Below are positions 1 to 10,948 of a stretch of 64,000 nt of DNA, one piece after another. Origin of the DNA: Kluyveromyces lactis (Eukaryota > Ascomycota > Saccharomycetes > Saccharomycetales > Saccharomycetaceae); contig NC_006041.1 of NCBI RefSeq assembly GCF_000002515.2, positions 2,046,001 to 2,110,000 of the forward strand, in the 5' to 3' direction. Below the pieces are notes generated by a model. The model ran no database searches and was not told the origin of the DNA. It was given only the letters and a program-made list of their open reading frames with translations. Made by a program: the position numbers and the translations under genes. Within the stretch, counting starts at the first letter, position 1; each line of letters opens with the position of its first letter.

Positions 1-778
1 ATCCATTGCTGGTCTGACCTATTGAACTGATAGGTGCTCTTTGAGTGTAAAGAAGGCAAAAATCTTGTGGATTGCTTGGAAGAATTCAAATCATTAGGGA
101 AATTTGTAGGCCCCCCGTAATAATTCTTGATATTACTTGTTAGTGACTCATGGATATGGTAAAAATTTAGTTGAGTAGAATTAATCTCCATGATAAAATT
201 CTTCCAGGCCCTAGATGAAGACAATTCGTATGGGTTAAGCCATTCTTGTTTCAGTGAAATCACAGTGATTGCTTTAACTGCAGGAGAGTAACCAGGCAAT
301 ACATTATCATCAAGAGTTTCATAAATTGGATAGGTGATTCTCCTGTTTGAATTAACTGACTTATAAGATGGTGGACGTCTTGGAGCATTGTCTACCCACT
401 GGAAATATTCCAAACTTTTTTCATAGTTAGGCTTGGGCCTCGGTACAACACGAGAAGTACTTTTAACGTTATTTAGCTTTTTTTTCGCTGTTTGAGTCGT
501 CGATGGAGTGGAAGACGAGGTATTCGTACCGGTAAATTCCTGAACGGATCCCGAATTTGTTGTTAATGAGATATCACTTGCTCCGAGGGAAGTACAATGG
601 CAATCCAACAAAGATATATCTTCTCCAGTGTTATCAGAAGATGTATCAGAAGATAACGACTTCACGTGATTCATCCTTTTCATACCTGATTCTTTCTTGC
701 AACTCGGTATACAAGTGCTATTTGGTGATGAGCTCCATTGGCCGTGCGACGGACGTAGTGGCACGCTAACTGAACTCA
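1..778 (-). CDS. PH-domain protein, YHR131C/YNL144C-like (5' part only)
   Basis: This open frame starts at an ATG at 778 and runs uninterrupted off the left edge, giving about 259 N-terminal residues. The first ~110 residues are Ser/Thr-rich and look disordered. A segment around residues 160-210 (LPGYSPAVKAITVISLKQEW, then LNPYE, SRAWKNFIMEINSTQLNFYH) resembles the start of the pleckstrin-homology region of the S. cerevisiae paralogues YHR131C and YNL144C, whose function is not known. The family link is from memory of that W-x-x-PYE...W motif. It is not part of the two S. cerevisiae tracts that explain the rest of the window. The rest of the gene lies outside the window. Confidence 0.6.
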
Positions 779-1912
779 TTAGGTTCCTGATAAGGAGCTA
801 TTCACGTTAGTATAGCAAAACCACCCTCAAAAAGGACTCTGGAATAATAAAATGGATCGAAGAAGGTACGCTAGATCGAGCAACCTGCTTCACCTTGCGA
901 CAACTGAGAATATATCCACACTAATGTTATTGGAAAGTGAATGCAAAACACAATATCGCTTTCTTTGTTATTCAATATGTTATCAGCAAAGATACAATGT
1001 ACGTGTAGTGTGACCAAATTTTATAAATGCCTATCAATATCGATGTAAAACAGATCTCTTAAAAGACAATAAAAGATGCTGCTCTTCGAGGAATGTTCAG
1101 GTCGGTAATGCAGCGTACTTATTAGCCTAAGGAAAGGAATTAAAAGGATGGAAAGGATGGAAGGAAAATACAAATCAAACAAAGTGAATAAATAAAAAAA
1201 AAGATAAAACTATCCCCGAACGGATGTTTTAAAATCTAGGTCTTCGTTCCTTGCTGCGAAATATGTTTTCAACACACTTTTACAATAAACCTATTGGGTC
1301 TTCGGCGCCTTAGCTCTGGGTCTCTTCCACAAACTTTACTTTCGAGACAATACTTATGTTGTCTGTGTAAGGTGTTTCAAGCAAACCTTCTTTTCAGTCT
1401 ATCTATATTTAAATTCCCGTCATTCGCGGATTAACTAACTATGCGCGAGTAAGAAAGCAAAGAAGAGATTAGTCACATGATTGTGAGTTTGAAGGAAGAC
1501 CTGTCGTAGGTGATAGGAATTGCGAGGAGCGCAGTAGTGAAACGGCTTTGTAGTCGATTCTGACTATGCCTACACTAGATAAGTGGTTAAACGATTTGCA
1601 TGTTTTTCGAGGGTTCATCTGGTGATGACGACATAATGAAACTGGTTCGGACCTAATAAACGTAAGGTACAGAAAGCATAGTTCAAGTAGATATTTGTAC
1701 ATATACATACATACGCGGATTTTGGACAACTAACCTCTGCTAACTCTTTTTTATGTTGTGTATGTGCATGCCTATTGCATAGAATTGAAGATGGGAGACG
1801 TTTCTATATATGTATCAAATGTTGCCCTCTAAAATCAACTTTTGTTTTTAGGTTAGTATATAATGTGTCAGGAGAATGTTTAGTCTTCAGGTTGTTTTTT
1901 AGTACAATTGAA
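779..1912. other. Intergenic, PH-domain gene promoter and KTR3 3' flank
   Basis: No convincing gene. Open frames here are short, begin at non-ATG codons and have no recognisable similarity. A direct duplication of AAAGGATGG lies near 1145-1162 and an A-rich run near 1190. A lone TACTAAC on the minus strand near 805-811 has no matching donor or short first exon nearby. I saw no tRNA with both promoter boxes. Confidence 0.5.
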
Positions 1913-3145
1913 TTACCTGACCTCCTTTGGTAGTTTCAAACCACGGGCACCGAAGTATTTTCTTGTGCAGAAATAACTGTCACCCCAAGTTTGGTCATCG
2001 CCTGGGTCACATGTACATCTGTTTTGTAATCTGATAGCTTCTTCCACAGGACATGAAGTGAATCCTGGATGGTAGTATCCTATGCCGTCGAAGAAATGGA
2101 ATTCTTCTGGTTCTAAGAAAAGTGCAGCGGCAATGGAATGAATCGGAGCATCACCCCATCTCTCGTAGAAGAACCCACCGGAACGGTCCAAGTAGTCGAA
2201 GTACTCACGGTAGGCAGGGGATCTCCATAATTCTAGCGATGCGATTTCGAAGTTAGACCAGAAGTGACACATGTTATAAGTCTTACCACCATCGTTGGAG
2301 ATAAACTTCATCAAATTATTTTCCTTGACGTGTTGTGGGTATTCCTTCATGAAATTTTTGGTGGTTTCCCATAAAGTAGGAATCGTTTTTTCGTATTCGC
2401 TAACGGATAAGATGAACCCGTACTTCTTGTTGTTTTGCTTCATTAACTTAAAAACATCGTAGTGAATATCACAGAACAACTTGATATCTGGTTCCACACG
2501 CCAATACCATTCATACTCGTCAAGTAACTCGTGTCTCCAGAAGAATCCGGATTCGTATCTACACATATGTCTGTAAGAGACGGAGTCACCGTAAATGATA
2601 CCGTCTTCTTTCATCTGTTTTCTGACTTCTGCCGCCTTATCCTGGTCAATCCAGTCTGGGAAGGACCAGTGTTCCTTTGGAATCACACCAAATTTAGCGG
2701 TACCACTGACCATTGCTGTCATAACACTTTTGAATTCCTCGTTGAACGGTTCATCGTTCAAAAAGACCCAATCGTAATGATAGTTCTTGTTGAATCTATC
2801 TTCAACATCCCTCACAGATGTAACCAAATGCCATAAATCTTTGTTTCTTGCTAAGGTGACCATACAGGCCTTTTCTCTAACACCATCATCTTCTGGGTAA
2901 AAAACGTTCTGAACCTTATCAGTATGAGGCTTCAGGAACTTATCTTTTGCACCACCAGGACTCGACACTGCTGGTTCGACAGTCTTTGGTGGAAGCACTG
3001 GCGTTTCGCTGCTACCATTACCAGAACGTGTAATGAACACGAAACATAAAACCGTGATGAATGCAATGAACAGCAATCTAATATGACGCTCATATTTCTT
3101 CACAAGAAATGCCGATTTTGGCATGAGCTTTTTCTTCGGCTGCAT
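1913..3145 (-). CDS. KTR3: Ktr/Kre2-family alpha-1,2-mannosyltransferase, KTR3
   Basis: 410 residues, the usual size for the Kre2/Mnt1 (GT15) family of Golgi type II membrane enzymes that extend O- and N-linked mannans with GDP-mannose. A short basic cytosolic tail is followed by one membrane segment at about residues 22-42 and a Ser/Pro-rich stem. The luminal catalytic domain starts near residue 85. Family hallmarks seen are WVFLNDEPFN, HMCRYESGFFW, YEWYWRVEPD with its metal/nucleotide-binding acidic residues, THNMCHFW-like TYNMCHFWSNFEIAS, and WGDAPIHSIAAALFL. The KTR3 rather than KTR4 assignment rests on position next to LDH1, as in S. cerevisiae YBR205W/YBR204C. Motifs establish the family; the paralogue name is inference. 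Confidence 0.82.
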   Translation of the reverse strand: MQPKKKLMPKSAFLVKKYERHIRLLFIAFITVLCFVFITRSGNGSSETPVLPPKTVEPAVSSPGGAKDKFLKPHTDKVQNVFYPEDDGVREKACMVTLARNKDLWHLVTSVRDVEDRFNKNYHYDWVFLNDEPFNEEFKSVMTAMVSGTAKFGVIPKEHWSFPDWIDQDKAAEVRKQMKEDGIIYGDSVSYRHMCRYESGFFWRHELLDEYEWYWRVEPDIKLFCDIHYDVFKLMKQNNKKYGFILSVSEYEKTIPTLWETTKNFMKEYPQHVKENNLMKFISNDGGKTYNMCHFWSNFEIASLELWRSPAYREYFDYLDRSGGFFYERWGDAPIHSIAAALFLEPEEFHFFDGIGYYHPGFTSCPVEEAIRLQNRCTCDPGDDQTWGDSYFCTRKYFGARGLKLPKEVR

Positions 3146-3718
3146 CTTTTACTGAATTCGATTAACCTTTGATCCGTGCTTACCTTTCTTTGATTCAGTG
3201 ACAGGTACAAGACAATGTGAATCGGAATATCTTAAATCAAATCAAATCAAAACTTGGAATAAATATGAATGGAAACAAAGTTTTTAAAAGATGATATCCA
3301 CGTATATCTCAACGTCTTGAATAACTATATTCTAACAACCCAGAATAAAGTAGCAATGAAACCGCTTAAGGGACTTCAGGATGTAAATAGACACTTGAAA
3401 CACGTTAAATTGTATGACACACATCCTTAGAACAGGTGTGGATTAGGTGTTATTTACATACTTCTGTAAACTTTTTTTTCATCGGTGAAAAATCAAGAAG
3501 AGCGACACCTAGAAGGAAAAAGAGCGTCGAAAGTGTGGAGAAAAGCTGGAATGAAGATAGATTCTTACAGTGAAACTACTATGTTTTATTTCGAGCTTCT
3601 AATGGACATTCCGAATCCGGTCCCAATTCACTGTTTAGCTCCTGTTTTTATTTTTTAAAAGTACACCTCTGTATATGCGAATTATAAATTAAAAGAGTTC
3701 ACGGCTCGCATTAATGTG
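3146..3718. other. KTR3 promoter region
   Basis: Upstream region of KTR3 and downstream flank of the SAY1-like gene, both on the minus strand. It holds a small tandem AAATC repeat near 3234-3250 and a purine-rich stretch near 3500-3540. No coding capacity or RNA gene is seen. Confidence 0.5.
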
Positions 3719-4726
3719 TCAAAATGACGTTTCATCGGATTTACTGAGAAATTTGGCCCACTTATCCAAAGACTGGTGATAACCTAGCACTAAAGGCTCG
3801 ATGTGGGACCCACACGGAAAAATTTCCGCAATCAAGTTTTCATTGGGACTGATGTGGTTGATGAACAGTTCGATTTGATTCTTGAACATTTCTAGATCAC
3901 CATATGTGATGAACAATTTAGTGTCGCTGAGAATTTCAGTCCAAGTCTCCCTTGGAATCGATGTGAAATTCAAATACTTTAGGTATTGACTGGGATCAAC
4001 TACGTTTTGCATGTAAGAATTTTGGAAAACCGTTAAAACTTTCATCGATAGCATATCTACGTTGTAGCCGTTTAACCTTTCAACGTCTACAGAGTCTCGG
4101 TCTAAGACGTTGCACCATGGAGATATTGCAATGGCGCGCTTTGGAATTGTCATTTTATTTTCGTGACATTTCAACAAGATGTTTAAGATCAAATTTCCTC
4201 CGCACGAATCGCCAATCAGATTTATTTCCGTAAACGTCTCTGTAAGCTCAAGGTACTCTTTCCACACATAGTCAATCGTCTCAGGGCAATTCGCCATTAC
4301 AGGGTAATCTAATACTAGTATGGCAACATCATCGTCCAATTTTTTGCCTACGGTCCAGAGGACGATTAGCATCCACGGAATTAATCCAAACATGAACCCA
4401 CCACCATGAACGTATAATAACAATTTCTTGTCAACACCAGGTTTTCTATCCACTGGTGCCGTCCGAAGCCAGTATCCACTATGGTTGTGTTTGGGGAAAC
4501 GGTACGCCTGGAATAGTAGCCAAGATAACAAGCCCATCCATGGATTCAAAATATATCTTATGATAGCAGGGTTACTGGCATCGCATATAACTCGAGTCAA
4601 CGTCACTAGGAAAAGTCTACCGCGAGGCATAGAGGTCTTATTCAAACTTCTACTCCATTTGCACAGCGCAATCGGTAATGCGCATGATAATATAACAATA
4701 CCTACCAAAGTTTCTTTTACAGTCAT
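3719..4726 (-). CDS. Alpha/beta-hydrolase, Say1-like steryl acetyl hydrolase
   Basis: 335 residues. A hydrophobic N-terminal segment (about residues 5-22) looks like a signal anchor. The hormone-sensitive-lipase type fold follows: oxyanion motif HGGGFMFG near residue 108, nucleophile motif GDSCGGNL near 172, and a C-terminal catalytic-His candidate in CGSHIEP near 307. The layout matches S. cerevisiae Say1 (YGR263C), an ER-anchored deacetylase that removes acetyl groups from sterols opposite Atf2. The gene sits between KTR3 and LDH1, where S. cerevisiae has nothing comparable, so it is a non-syntenic member. It is read divergently from LDH1. The fold is secure; the substrate is inferred. Confidence 0.72.
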   Translation of the reverse strand: MTVKETLVGIVILSCALPIALCKWSRSLNKTSMPRGRLFLVTLTRVICDASNPAIIRYILNPWMGLLSWLLFQAYRFPKHNHSGYWLRTAPVDRKPGVDKKLLLYVHGGGFMFGLIPWMLIVLWTVGKKLDDDVAILVLDYPVMANCPETIDYVWKEYLELTETFTEINLIGDSCGGNLILNILLKCHENKMTIPKRAIAISPWCNVLDRDSVDVERLNGYNVDMLSMKVLTVFQNSYMQNVVDPSQYLKYLNFTSIPRETWTEILSDTKLFITYGDLEMFKNQIELFINHISPNENLIAEIFPCGSHIEPLVLGYHQSLDKWAKFLSKSDETSF

Positions 4727-5145
4727 TGTATCTCCGATTATTGAACGATGGTCTAAAGCTCCATTTAGATACGAAGCAGCGGCCTTAGACCAAGTTTTAA
4801 AAAGACTTCACACTCTGCTAATTAGGTGCTGCTCTTGTGCTCCAATAAATTTATATAGAGAGCACACTGCTTTAATGCCTTATATGCATGTCTAAACCCT
4901 ATTTATCGGTGAATATTTCCTGCTTTAAGTATGTAGTAGAAGGGTCTTTTTCTTTCGAAACTTGATTCCTTACATTAAGAAATTCTGATGGAATCGAGCC
5001 TCGAGTGAAATGCGAGAAGAAATTAAATATGTTGGGGAAAAGGAGTAGGCTACCACTAGAAATACAGTATCAGCTTTTGTTAACTTCACTTTAACCCCTG
5101 TACGCATTTTCTGACTGTTATAAATGCCGAGAAAACACTAAAAAG
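4727..5145. promoter_or_regulatory. Divergent promoter region, SAY1-like gene and LDH1
   Basis: A 419 bp region between two head-to-head hydrolase genes, so it must hold both promoters. A TATAAAT stretch at about 5119-5125, some 22 bp before the LDH1 start, and a TATATAGAG stretch near 4852 are candidate core elements. No binding site could be assigned with confidence. Confidence 0.5.
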
Positions 5146-6123
5146 ATGGCATTTTATCAATATCCTGTGCCCTTATCTGGGACAAGCATCGAGAACATAG
5201 TCAGCAAGTACGCGGGTCATCCCGATAAGTTGAATGAGCTAGTTCTTTCCAACGCTAAAGACTTCCATAATGAGCTGATCGAATCACACTTAGAGATGGT
5301 CCATTTGCCGTTACGAGATATAGAAATCAGGATCCAAACTTGTCATAATCTAGGGAGTTACAAATCTAAAAGTGTGGATAAGCTAGTGCTCATGATTCAT
5401 GGACTCGGTGGTAACTTAACACATTATGAGCCGCTTATAAGCAAATATGTACATGATCACACACCATTCCTTGCCTTTGATCTACCGGGGTTTGGTGATT
5501 CCGACGAATTGGATCAATACAATATGGGCGACGTTATTAGCCTTATATGCGAATTAGTACACAAAATGTGTCAATGCAAGACGATATCGATAATCGGTCA
5601 CTCGATGGGGGCATTGTTGTCCGTTCAGGTAGCGAATACGATTTCTGTGAAATGTCACGGCTTAATTCTGATCGGGACTCCTCCGTTGCAGAACAAGGCT
5701 TTGAAAAACCCATTTGTAAGACTTCTCCTCAAGTTGCTTTGGTATCATCCTGGCATTTTCGACTTTTATAGGGTTAGGTTTGATCAGAGCAAAGGGTTGA
5801 AAAGTAGTGGTATTGTCAAATTCTATTATCGCGCGGGAAACACTTACGGAAAACTATATCAATACTACAGAAATATCCAAATCAAGTCTAAATCTCTTGT
5901 TGGTTATTTTCTTGGATGGCAGGAAGTTTCCAATGTACCAAATGCAACTCCGATTCATTTGATACATGGCGACAAGGACACGATCTGTGCAGTGGAAAAG
6001 CTAGCACAATGGCGCACATTGGAAGGAGTTACTGTCACGGTAGATGTGATCACCGATTGTTCGCACAATTGTTTATTAGATGCAACAGAAGAAACTCTGG
6101 AGCTAATAATGAAGTATACATGA
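5146..6123 (+). CDS. LDH1: Lipid-droplet alpha/beta-hydrolase, LDH1
   Basis: 325 residues. The alpha/beta-hydrolase core shows an oxyanion motif HGLGGN near residue 86, nucleophile elbow GHSMGA near 152, and a terminal His candidate in DCSHNCL near 305. Shared blocks with S. cerevisiae Ldh1 (YBR204C) include RIQTCHNL, DLPGFGDS, FDQSKGLKSSGI and VGYFLGW. Ldh1 is a serine hydrolase with esterase and triacylglycerol lipase activity on lipid droplets. Position between KTR3 and the COS111 locus agrees with S. cerevisiae. The S. cerevisiae protein ends in a peroxisomal-type SKL; this one ends MKYT and is about 50 residues shorter. It converges on ALD6. Confidence 0.86.
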   Translation: MAFYQYPVPLSGTSIENIVSKYAGHPDKLNELVLSNAKDFHNELIESHLEMVHLPLRDIEIRIQTCHNLGSYKSKSVDKLVLMIHGLGGNLTHYEPLISKYVHDHTPFLAFDLPGFGDSDELDQYNMGDVISLICELVHKMCQCKTISIIGHSMGALLSVQVANTISVKCHGLILIGTPPLQNKALKNPFVRLLLKLLWYHPGIFDFYRVRFDQSKGLKSSGIVKFYYRAGNTYGKLYQYYRNIQIKSKSLVGYFLGWQEVSNVPNATPIHLIHGDKDTICAVEKLAQWRTLEGVTVTVDVITDCSHNCLLDATEETLELIMKYT

Positions 6124-6417
6124 ACGTGAAAATTGGAGGAGTGAAAAAGTCAAAAGCAGAATCAAATCAGATGCACCCAAAACGTTTGAGGGATATTATT
6201 ATCTAACAAAAGGGTGAAGTAAGAAGAAACCTGTCTTTAAAACTTATACACACAGTGTACTATCACACACGAGTCTAAACATAATCAGAGAAATATATAG
6301 AAAAGATAATGTGTGAAAAAGCAAGCACATAGATTAATTGGTTTTTATTTCACTTAACTCATAAACTTAGGGATGGGAATTAGGACATGCAATCAGTTTC
6401 AAACGGATGGACTCTGT

Positions 6418-7941
6418 TTAATCCAACTTGATCCTGACGGCCTTGATTTGAGTGTAAGATTCGAAAGCTTCTTCACCCATTTCTCTACCGTAACCAGATT
6501 GCTTGTAACCACCGAATGGAACGGCAGCGTCGAAATCGTTGTAAGTGTTGATCCAGACGGTACCAGCTTTTAGTCTCTTTGCGACCTTCAAGGCAACGGA
6601 GATGTTTTCAGTTTCGATACCAGCACCCAAACCGAATTCGGAGTCGTTAGCCAAAGCGACAGCTTCGTCGACAGTAGAGAACTTGGAGATGGTGACGACA
6701 GGACCAAAGATTTCTTCCTTGACGATTCTCATATCTTCCTTAACGTTGTAGAATACAGTTGGTTTAATGAAGTAACCCTTGTTGCCTACTCTTTCACCAC
6801 CAGTCAAGATAGAAGCACCTTCCTTCTTACCGATGTCGATGTAGTTCAAGATAGTTTCGAATTGAGCCTTGTTGTTGATAGCAGCTTGGAAGTTAGATTC
6901 ATCGAATGGGGAACCGACCTTAATTTCAGTTTCCAGGTAAGTCTTGAATTCAGACAATAGTTGATCGTAGATGGTGTCTTGGACATAGATTCTGGAACCA
7001 GAGGAACAAATTTGACCAGCATTCTTGAAAATACCGTTGACCAAGTTTGGAATAGTCTTCTTAATGTTGGCATCTTCAAAGACCAAATGAGCGGATTTAC
7101 CACCCAATTCCAAGGTGACCTTCTTCAAGTTAGATTGGGCAGCCTTGATAGCAACGTCTCTACCAATGTCAGTGGAACCAGTGAAGGCAATCTTTCTAAT
7201 TTTTGGATGGTTGGTGATGGTGTCACCAACGGATCTACCTGGACCTGGAACGATGTTAACGACACCAGCTGGGATACCTGCTTCCTTACACAAAGAAGCA
7301 AAGAACAAAGCGTTCAATGGGGTTGGGGAAGCTGGCTTCAAGATAACGGTGTTACCAGCAACCAAAGCAGGGGCGATCTTCCAAGAAAGCATCATCAATG
7401 GGAAGTTCCATGGGATGATTTGACCACAGACACCTAGAGGTTCCTTGTAAGTGAAGTTAGCGTAACCATCACCAGTGTTGATAGTTCTACCACCCAACTT
7501 GTCAGCATAACCAGCAGCAGATCTGATGTAGTCAATGACCAAACCAACATCACCTCTGGCTAGGGCCAAAGTCTTACCGTTGTCAGCAGATTCGATAGAA
7601 GCAATCAATTCCTTTTGAGCTTCAATCAAGTCAGCCAACTTAAACAACAAAGAACCACGCTTTTTTGGGTCCATAGTAGACCATTCGGAGTTGAAAGCAG
7701 CATCGGCAGCTTCAACGGCGTACTCGACGTCTTGAGAAGTAGCAGATTGGACTTCGACAATGATTTCCTCAGTAGATGGGTTTTCAACCTTCAAAGTCTT
7801 ACCGTCTTGAGACTTGATGAACTGATTGTTGATGAACAAACCAGTTGGTTGTTGGTAAGTCAAACCGTTTGGCAAAGTGATGCTAACAGCGTCTTGTTCG
7901 ACGATCTTGAGGTTCAATTTCTCAGCAATTGTAGAGGACAT
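6418..7941 (-). CDS. ALD6: NAD(P)+ aldehyde dehydrogenase, ALD6
   Basis: 507 residues from the ATG at 7941. The enzyme oxidises acetaldehyde to acetate, the cytosolic source of acetyl-CoA. Seen are the Rossmann-fold motif [11 protein letters not shown], the general-base motif LELGGKS, the catalytic Cys in [24 protein letters not shown] and [17 protein letters not shown], colinear with S. cerevisiae Ald6 over its whole length. I chose 7941 because a TATAAATA lies at 8097-8104 and the mature family homology starts just after this ATG. The frame stays open upstream to 8187, which reads like a mitochondrial presequence (see findings). Strong codon bias suggests high expression. The YPL061W position supports ALD6 over ALD4/ALD5. 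Confidence 0.87.
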   Translation of the reverse strand: MSSTIAEKLNLKIVEQDAVSITLPNGLTYQQPTGLFINNQFIKSQDGKTLKVENPSTEEIIVEVQSATSQDVEYAVEAADAAFNSEWSTMDPKKRGSLLFKLADLIEAQKELIASIESADNGKTLALARGDVGLVIDYIRSAAGYADKLGGRTINTGDGYANFTYKEPLGVCGQIIPWNFPLMMLSWKIAPALVAGNTVILKPASPTPLNALFFASLCKEAGIPAGVVNIVPGPGRSVGDTITNHPKIRKIAFTGSTDIGRDVAIKAAQSNLKKVTLELGGKSAHLVFEDANIKKTIPNLVNGIFKNAGQICSSGSRIYVQDTIYDQLLSEFKTYLETEIKVGSPFDESNFQAAINNKAQFETILNYIDIGKKEGASILTGGERVGNKGYFIKPTVFYNVKEDMRIVKEEIFGPVVTISKFSTVDEAVALANDSEFGLGAGIETENISVALKVAKRLKAGTVWINTYNDFDAAVPFGGYKQSGYGREMGEEAFESYTQIKAVRIKLD

Positions 7942-8096
7942 TCTCTTTGTAATTGTTGTTGGTGTTATGGTAGTAGCAGTTGTAATAAACTTACTTGCAC
8001 TTAATGAGTGGACAGATGCATTAGAACTAATACATCTAATCAATCCTTTCTTAGAACAACTCCTTTCAAGAGAAGCTCTAGTCAACAAGCGCCCAG

Positions 8097-8104
8097 TATT
8101 TATA
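8097..8104 (-). promoter_or_regulatory. ALD6 TATA box
   Basis: TATAAATA on the minus strand, about 155 bp upstream of the ALD6 ATG at 7941. This distance fits yeast promoters and argues that the in-frame ATG at 8187, which lies upstream of it, is not used. Confidence 0.6.
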
Positions 8105-10948
8105 CAAGTTCGAATCACTAAAGAAAGGGGGAAATGTGGCGAGTCATTACGATTAGCTGTCCAGATATTTCCGTCGTCCGTCTCCACTCATGCTTCTTTC
8201 CCTCTTCTTCACTCATACTCTGTCGTAATTATTTTTCAGCTAAGAAAAAAAAAAGTAACCGGAAGGAAAAAAGCCCTAGGAACTGCACTATGTTTGACAA
8301 TCGTTAGTTATGAAAATCATGCAGAGCAGGAAACAATTGAACCGAACCGATTTGTAACTATCTACAGTATGTTGGGAAACGAAATGAAAAGAATGCACCC
8401 CCTCTTCTCTCAGTTGTGTTTAGACTCCGAGAGCTAGCAATTCGGGGAGGGGAATTGGTATGGTAGTGTTCAGTAAATAGGATGGGGTAAAAAAAAAAAG
8501 TAGTCGCTAACGCCAGATTGACAGCACTAATCCACTGTGTTTCTGAGGCTATTAGTATTACTCATTCAAAACCCAACCAATTTCTGGCACTTAACACCGT
8601 GATCTGTTGTTTCAAAGAAGAACAATCCTCCAATTCACGCAAAAGTACCGGTGCTATTTCGCCCAGTATTTACTAATAGAGAGAGTCAAAGATGAAAAGG
8701 AAAAGCGGTCTTCGTTCAATTGATCTCGATTTTGAGAAATACTGAAAAGTACGCAGAAGACGATGTAGAGAGGACGTCATAGGAAATGACAAATGGACAA
8801 CATTAATGGCAGATGGAAATTGTTAGTAATTAAGCAGTGGGGGAGGGGAAATCATTAAGGTAACGAGACTACATTAAACTTGACACCACAGCCAGCAACT
8901 CAATGGGTAATCCTGGTGATTCATTGGTCCAGGCCAAATCAGGTTAGACAGACAGGCACAGGAAGTAGGAAAAACGAGAAAAAGAAAACCAAAAACCGGC
9001 TTGCACGTCGTGAGAAGTTTCACATTAGTCAAGACACTATCCGATTCTTGCCAAATAAACTGAGTAGTTCGAGGCATATCTTGACATTGTTTGGCGCGCT
9101 TACCTAGCTGGCTGGTCTAACGGAAAAAAAACTCCGGGTCAAAGGATATCAGGGGAGCAAGTGAGGGGCAATTGTCGTTTTGTACGATGTTCTCCCAACA
9201 CTCAGAAAAACAAAGGTTTCTGCTTTCTGTTGGTTTTCTTTTAGTTTTTCGGCTAGAATCGTGCGTATCAGAAGTAAGAGGTCTGGAGCCTCTATGGTAT
9301 TTTCTGTCGCTCAGAAACAGTTACAGCCTGCTTCGGTTACTGAAAGGCTAAAACACCAGTAATGGCTGAAGTGGGGTACATGAGTTTCTGCAGAAATAGT
9401 CTAAGTTTGCAACGGTTAGAATGCTTTTTTTTGAGTTTGACTGGAAGAAGAGTGGGGAGGGTAGGTCCTGGGTGCGATCGCTGATCCCGGGCTAAAGAAC
9501 AATATAATGTCACGTGAATGTTCCCGGGAATGGAGAGCAGGTGGGTGCAGGACTGATACAAAACACCTTAAGAGCCAGTTGATTTAGTTCATTACTCCGA
9601 TGCTACTCCGATTAATTTTTGTTTTTGCGGTTTGACACAATCCACCCGTTTTACTCTCATTTATTCAGCCGTACGCTATTCAACGTTTCCCAGCGATGAA
9701 ACTAGGTTTTCCTTGGCTGCAGAGTTGAAAGTTTTGGACCCTCCGAAGTGAGAAAAAAGCAATTAGTGGATTGATGCATTCGTCCTCCCAACTGAAAGTT
9801 TCCTCCGATATTAAACATCTCCGTTTAATTGAATTCAGGACCGATTTCTGTTACCGGTGTCCATTGCTCCTAAACTGGAAATGACGAAACCCATTTTTCA
9901 ATAGTCATCAGTGAATATTCGTAAGATCCCTTTAAAAAACCACCAAATCTACCTTGAGATGAAAGTTTTCGGTTTCCCTTGCAAAAAAATTAATACATAC
10001 TAGTTTGATGTTCACGTGATATGTGTGGTTTCTTTTGGTTTCGGTGTTTTCTCTTTTTCTGTTTTTCGATTGAAAATCAGTTCTAGGTCACGTGCGACTA
10101 ATTTGAAAGAAAAGAAAGTGAAAAAGGTATTACCGAAGGTCTGTGTGGTTCCTTGCAATTGTAAAAAAAATTTCAAGACAAAATTCAATAAGAAAGATGA
10201 TAAGACAATAGCATGTCCTTCACGTCCGTTTCATGAAGGCCCAGGGCCAGTCGTATTTATGGTTCCCACAATCAACAACAACGAAAATTTCACATCGCAT
10301 ATTTTTTTCCTGGCCCTCCGTGTTTGTGTGTATATGCATTTTTCTTTTCTCTTTTTTCTGTTTATTCACCTATAATCCATATTACTCATACTTGCGCTCT
10401 TCGAGAGATATACTGGAAGCAGCTATTTTGACATGAAAATGAATACGAAAAGAAAGAAACAGAAAAGAAATGAAAATATGAGGTACTGGTGTCTCTATTG
10501 TACTAATGTACGCCGCCGGAAATTTAGACTTCTCTCTAGCGCGTATTCGAGACCTCAATCTGCGAGGCCCCACTGAGGGGCAGGCGCTTTTTTTCCTATT
10601 TGGTTTTTTTTTCTTCCTCACTGATTTCTGTTGTTTCTACTGCATGTTCACTGTAGAAATTGGGATCGGTTTTAAAAGAAAAAAAAAATTTATGCTGTTT
10701 GAATGATTCATAGTAATAAAAGGAAGCTACATATTTTGACTTCTGGTTTACTTTTTAAAACTCACTGTAGTTTCTGAGTGATAGCTATCAAATCAAGAGA
10801 GCACCAAGACCGCTCAGCGGCAAACACTTGTGCATCGGTTTACTCTCTTTGACATCCCCCATTGGCCTTGTTTTAGTTCTTGACCGGTATCGGGAAAATA
10901 ACGAATCTAAGATCATAGGTTACCCGGTCGTTGTTTTCTTTTGTCTTT
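8105..10948. other. Long non-coding region upstream of ALD6
   Basis: About 2.8 kb between ALD6 and the stop of the F-box gene. It is the longest gene-free stretch in the window. Open frames are short, mostly start at non-ATG codons and resemble no protein I know. Visible sites are CACGTG motifs near 9511, 10014 and 10090, a TTACCCG (Reb1 type) at 10920-10926, CCCCT-type stress elements near 8397 and 9166, and long purine/pyrimidine runs. It may be a large regulated promoter or hold a non-coding RNA; the sequence alone does not decide. Confidence 0.45.

Noticed and set aside
805-811. TACTAAC upstream of the PH-domain gene, hinting at an intron
   Set aside because: No GTATGT donor with a nearby ATG exon is found within several hundred bp. 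A 7-mer is expected several times by chance in this window.
1561-1630. tRNA-like sequence (AAGTGGTTAAAC followed by GGGTTCATCTGG)
   Set aside because: The B-box is imperfect and I could not pair an acceptor or anticodon stem.
3420-3440. GTGTGGATTAGGTGT, similar to part of the Kluyveromyces telomeric repeat
   Set aside because: It is a single partial match inside a promoter region, with no tandem copies and not at a chromosome end.
7942-8187. Starting ALD6 at the upstream in-frame ATG 8187 (589 residues)
   Set aside because: That ATG lies upstream of the TATAAATA at 8097-8104, so it is unlikely to be transcribed. It is kept only as a possible non-AUG isoform in findings.
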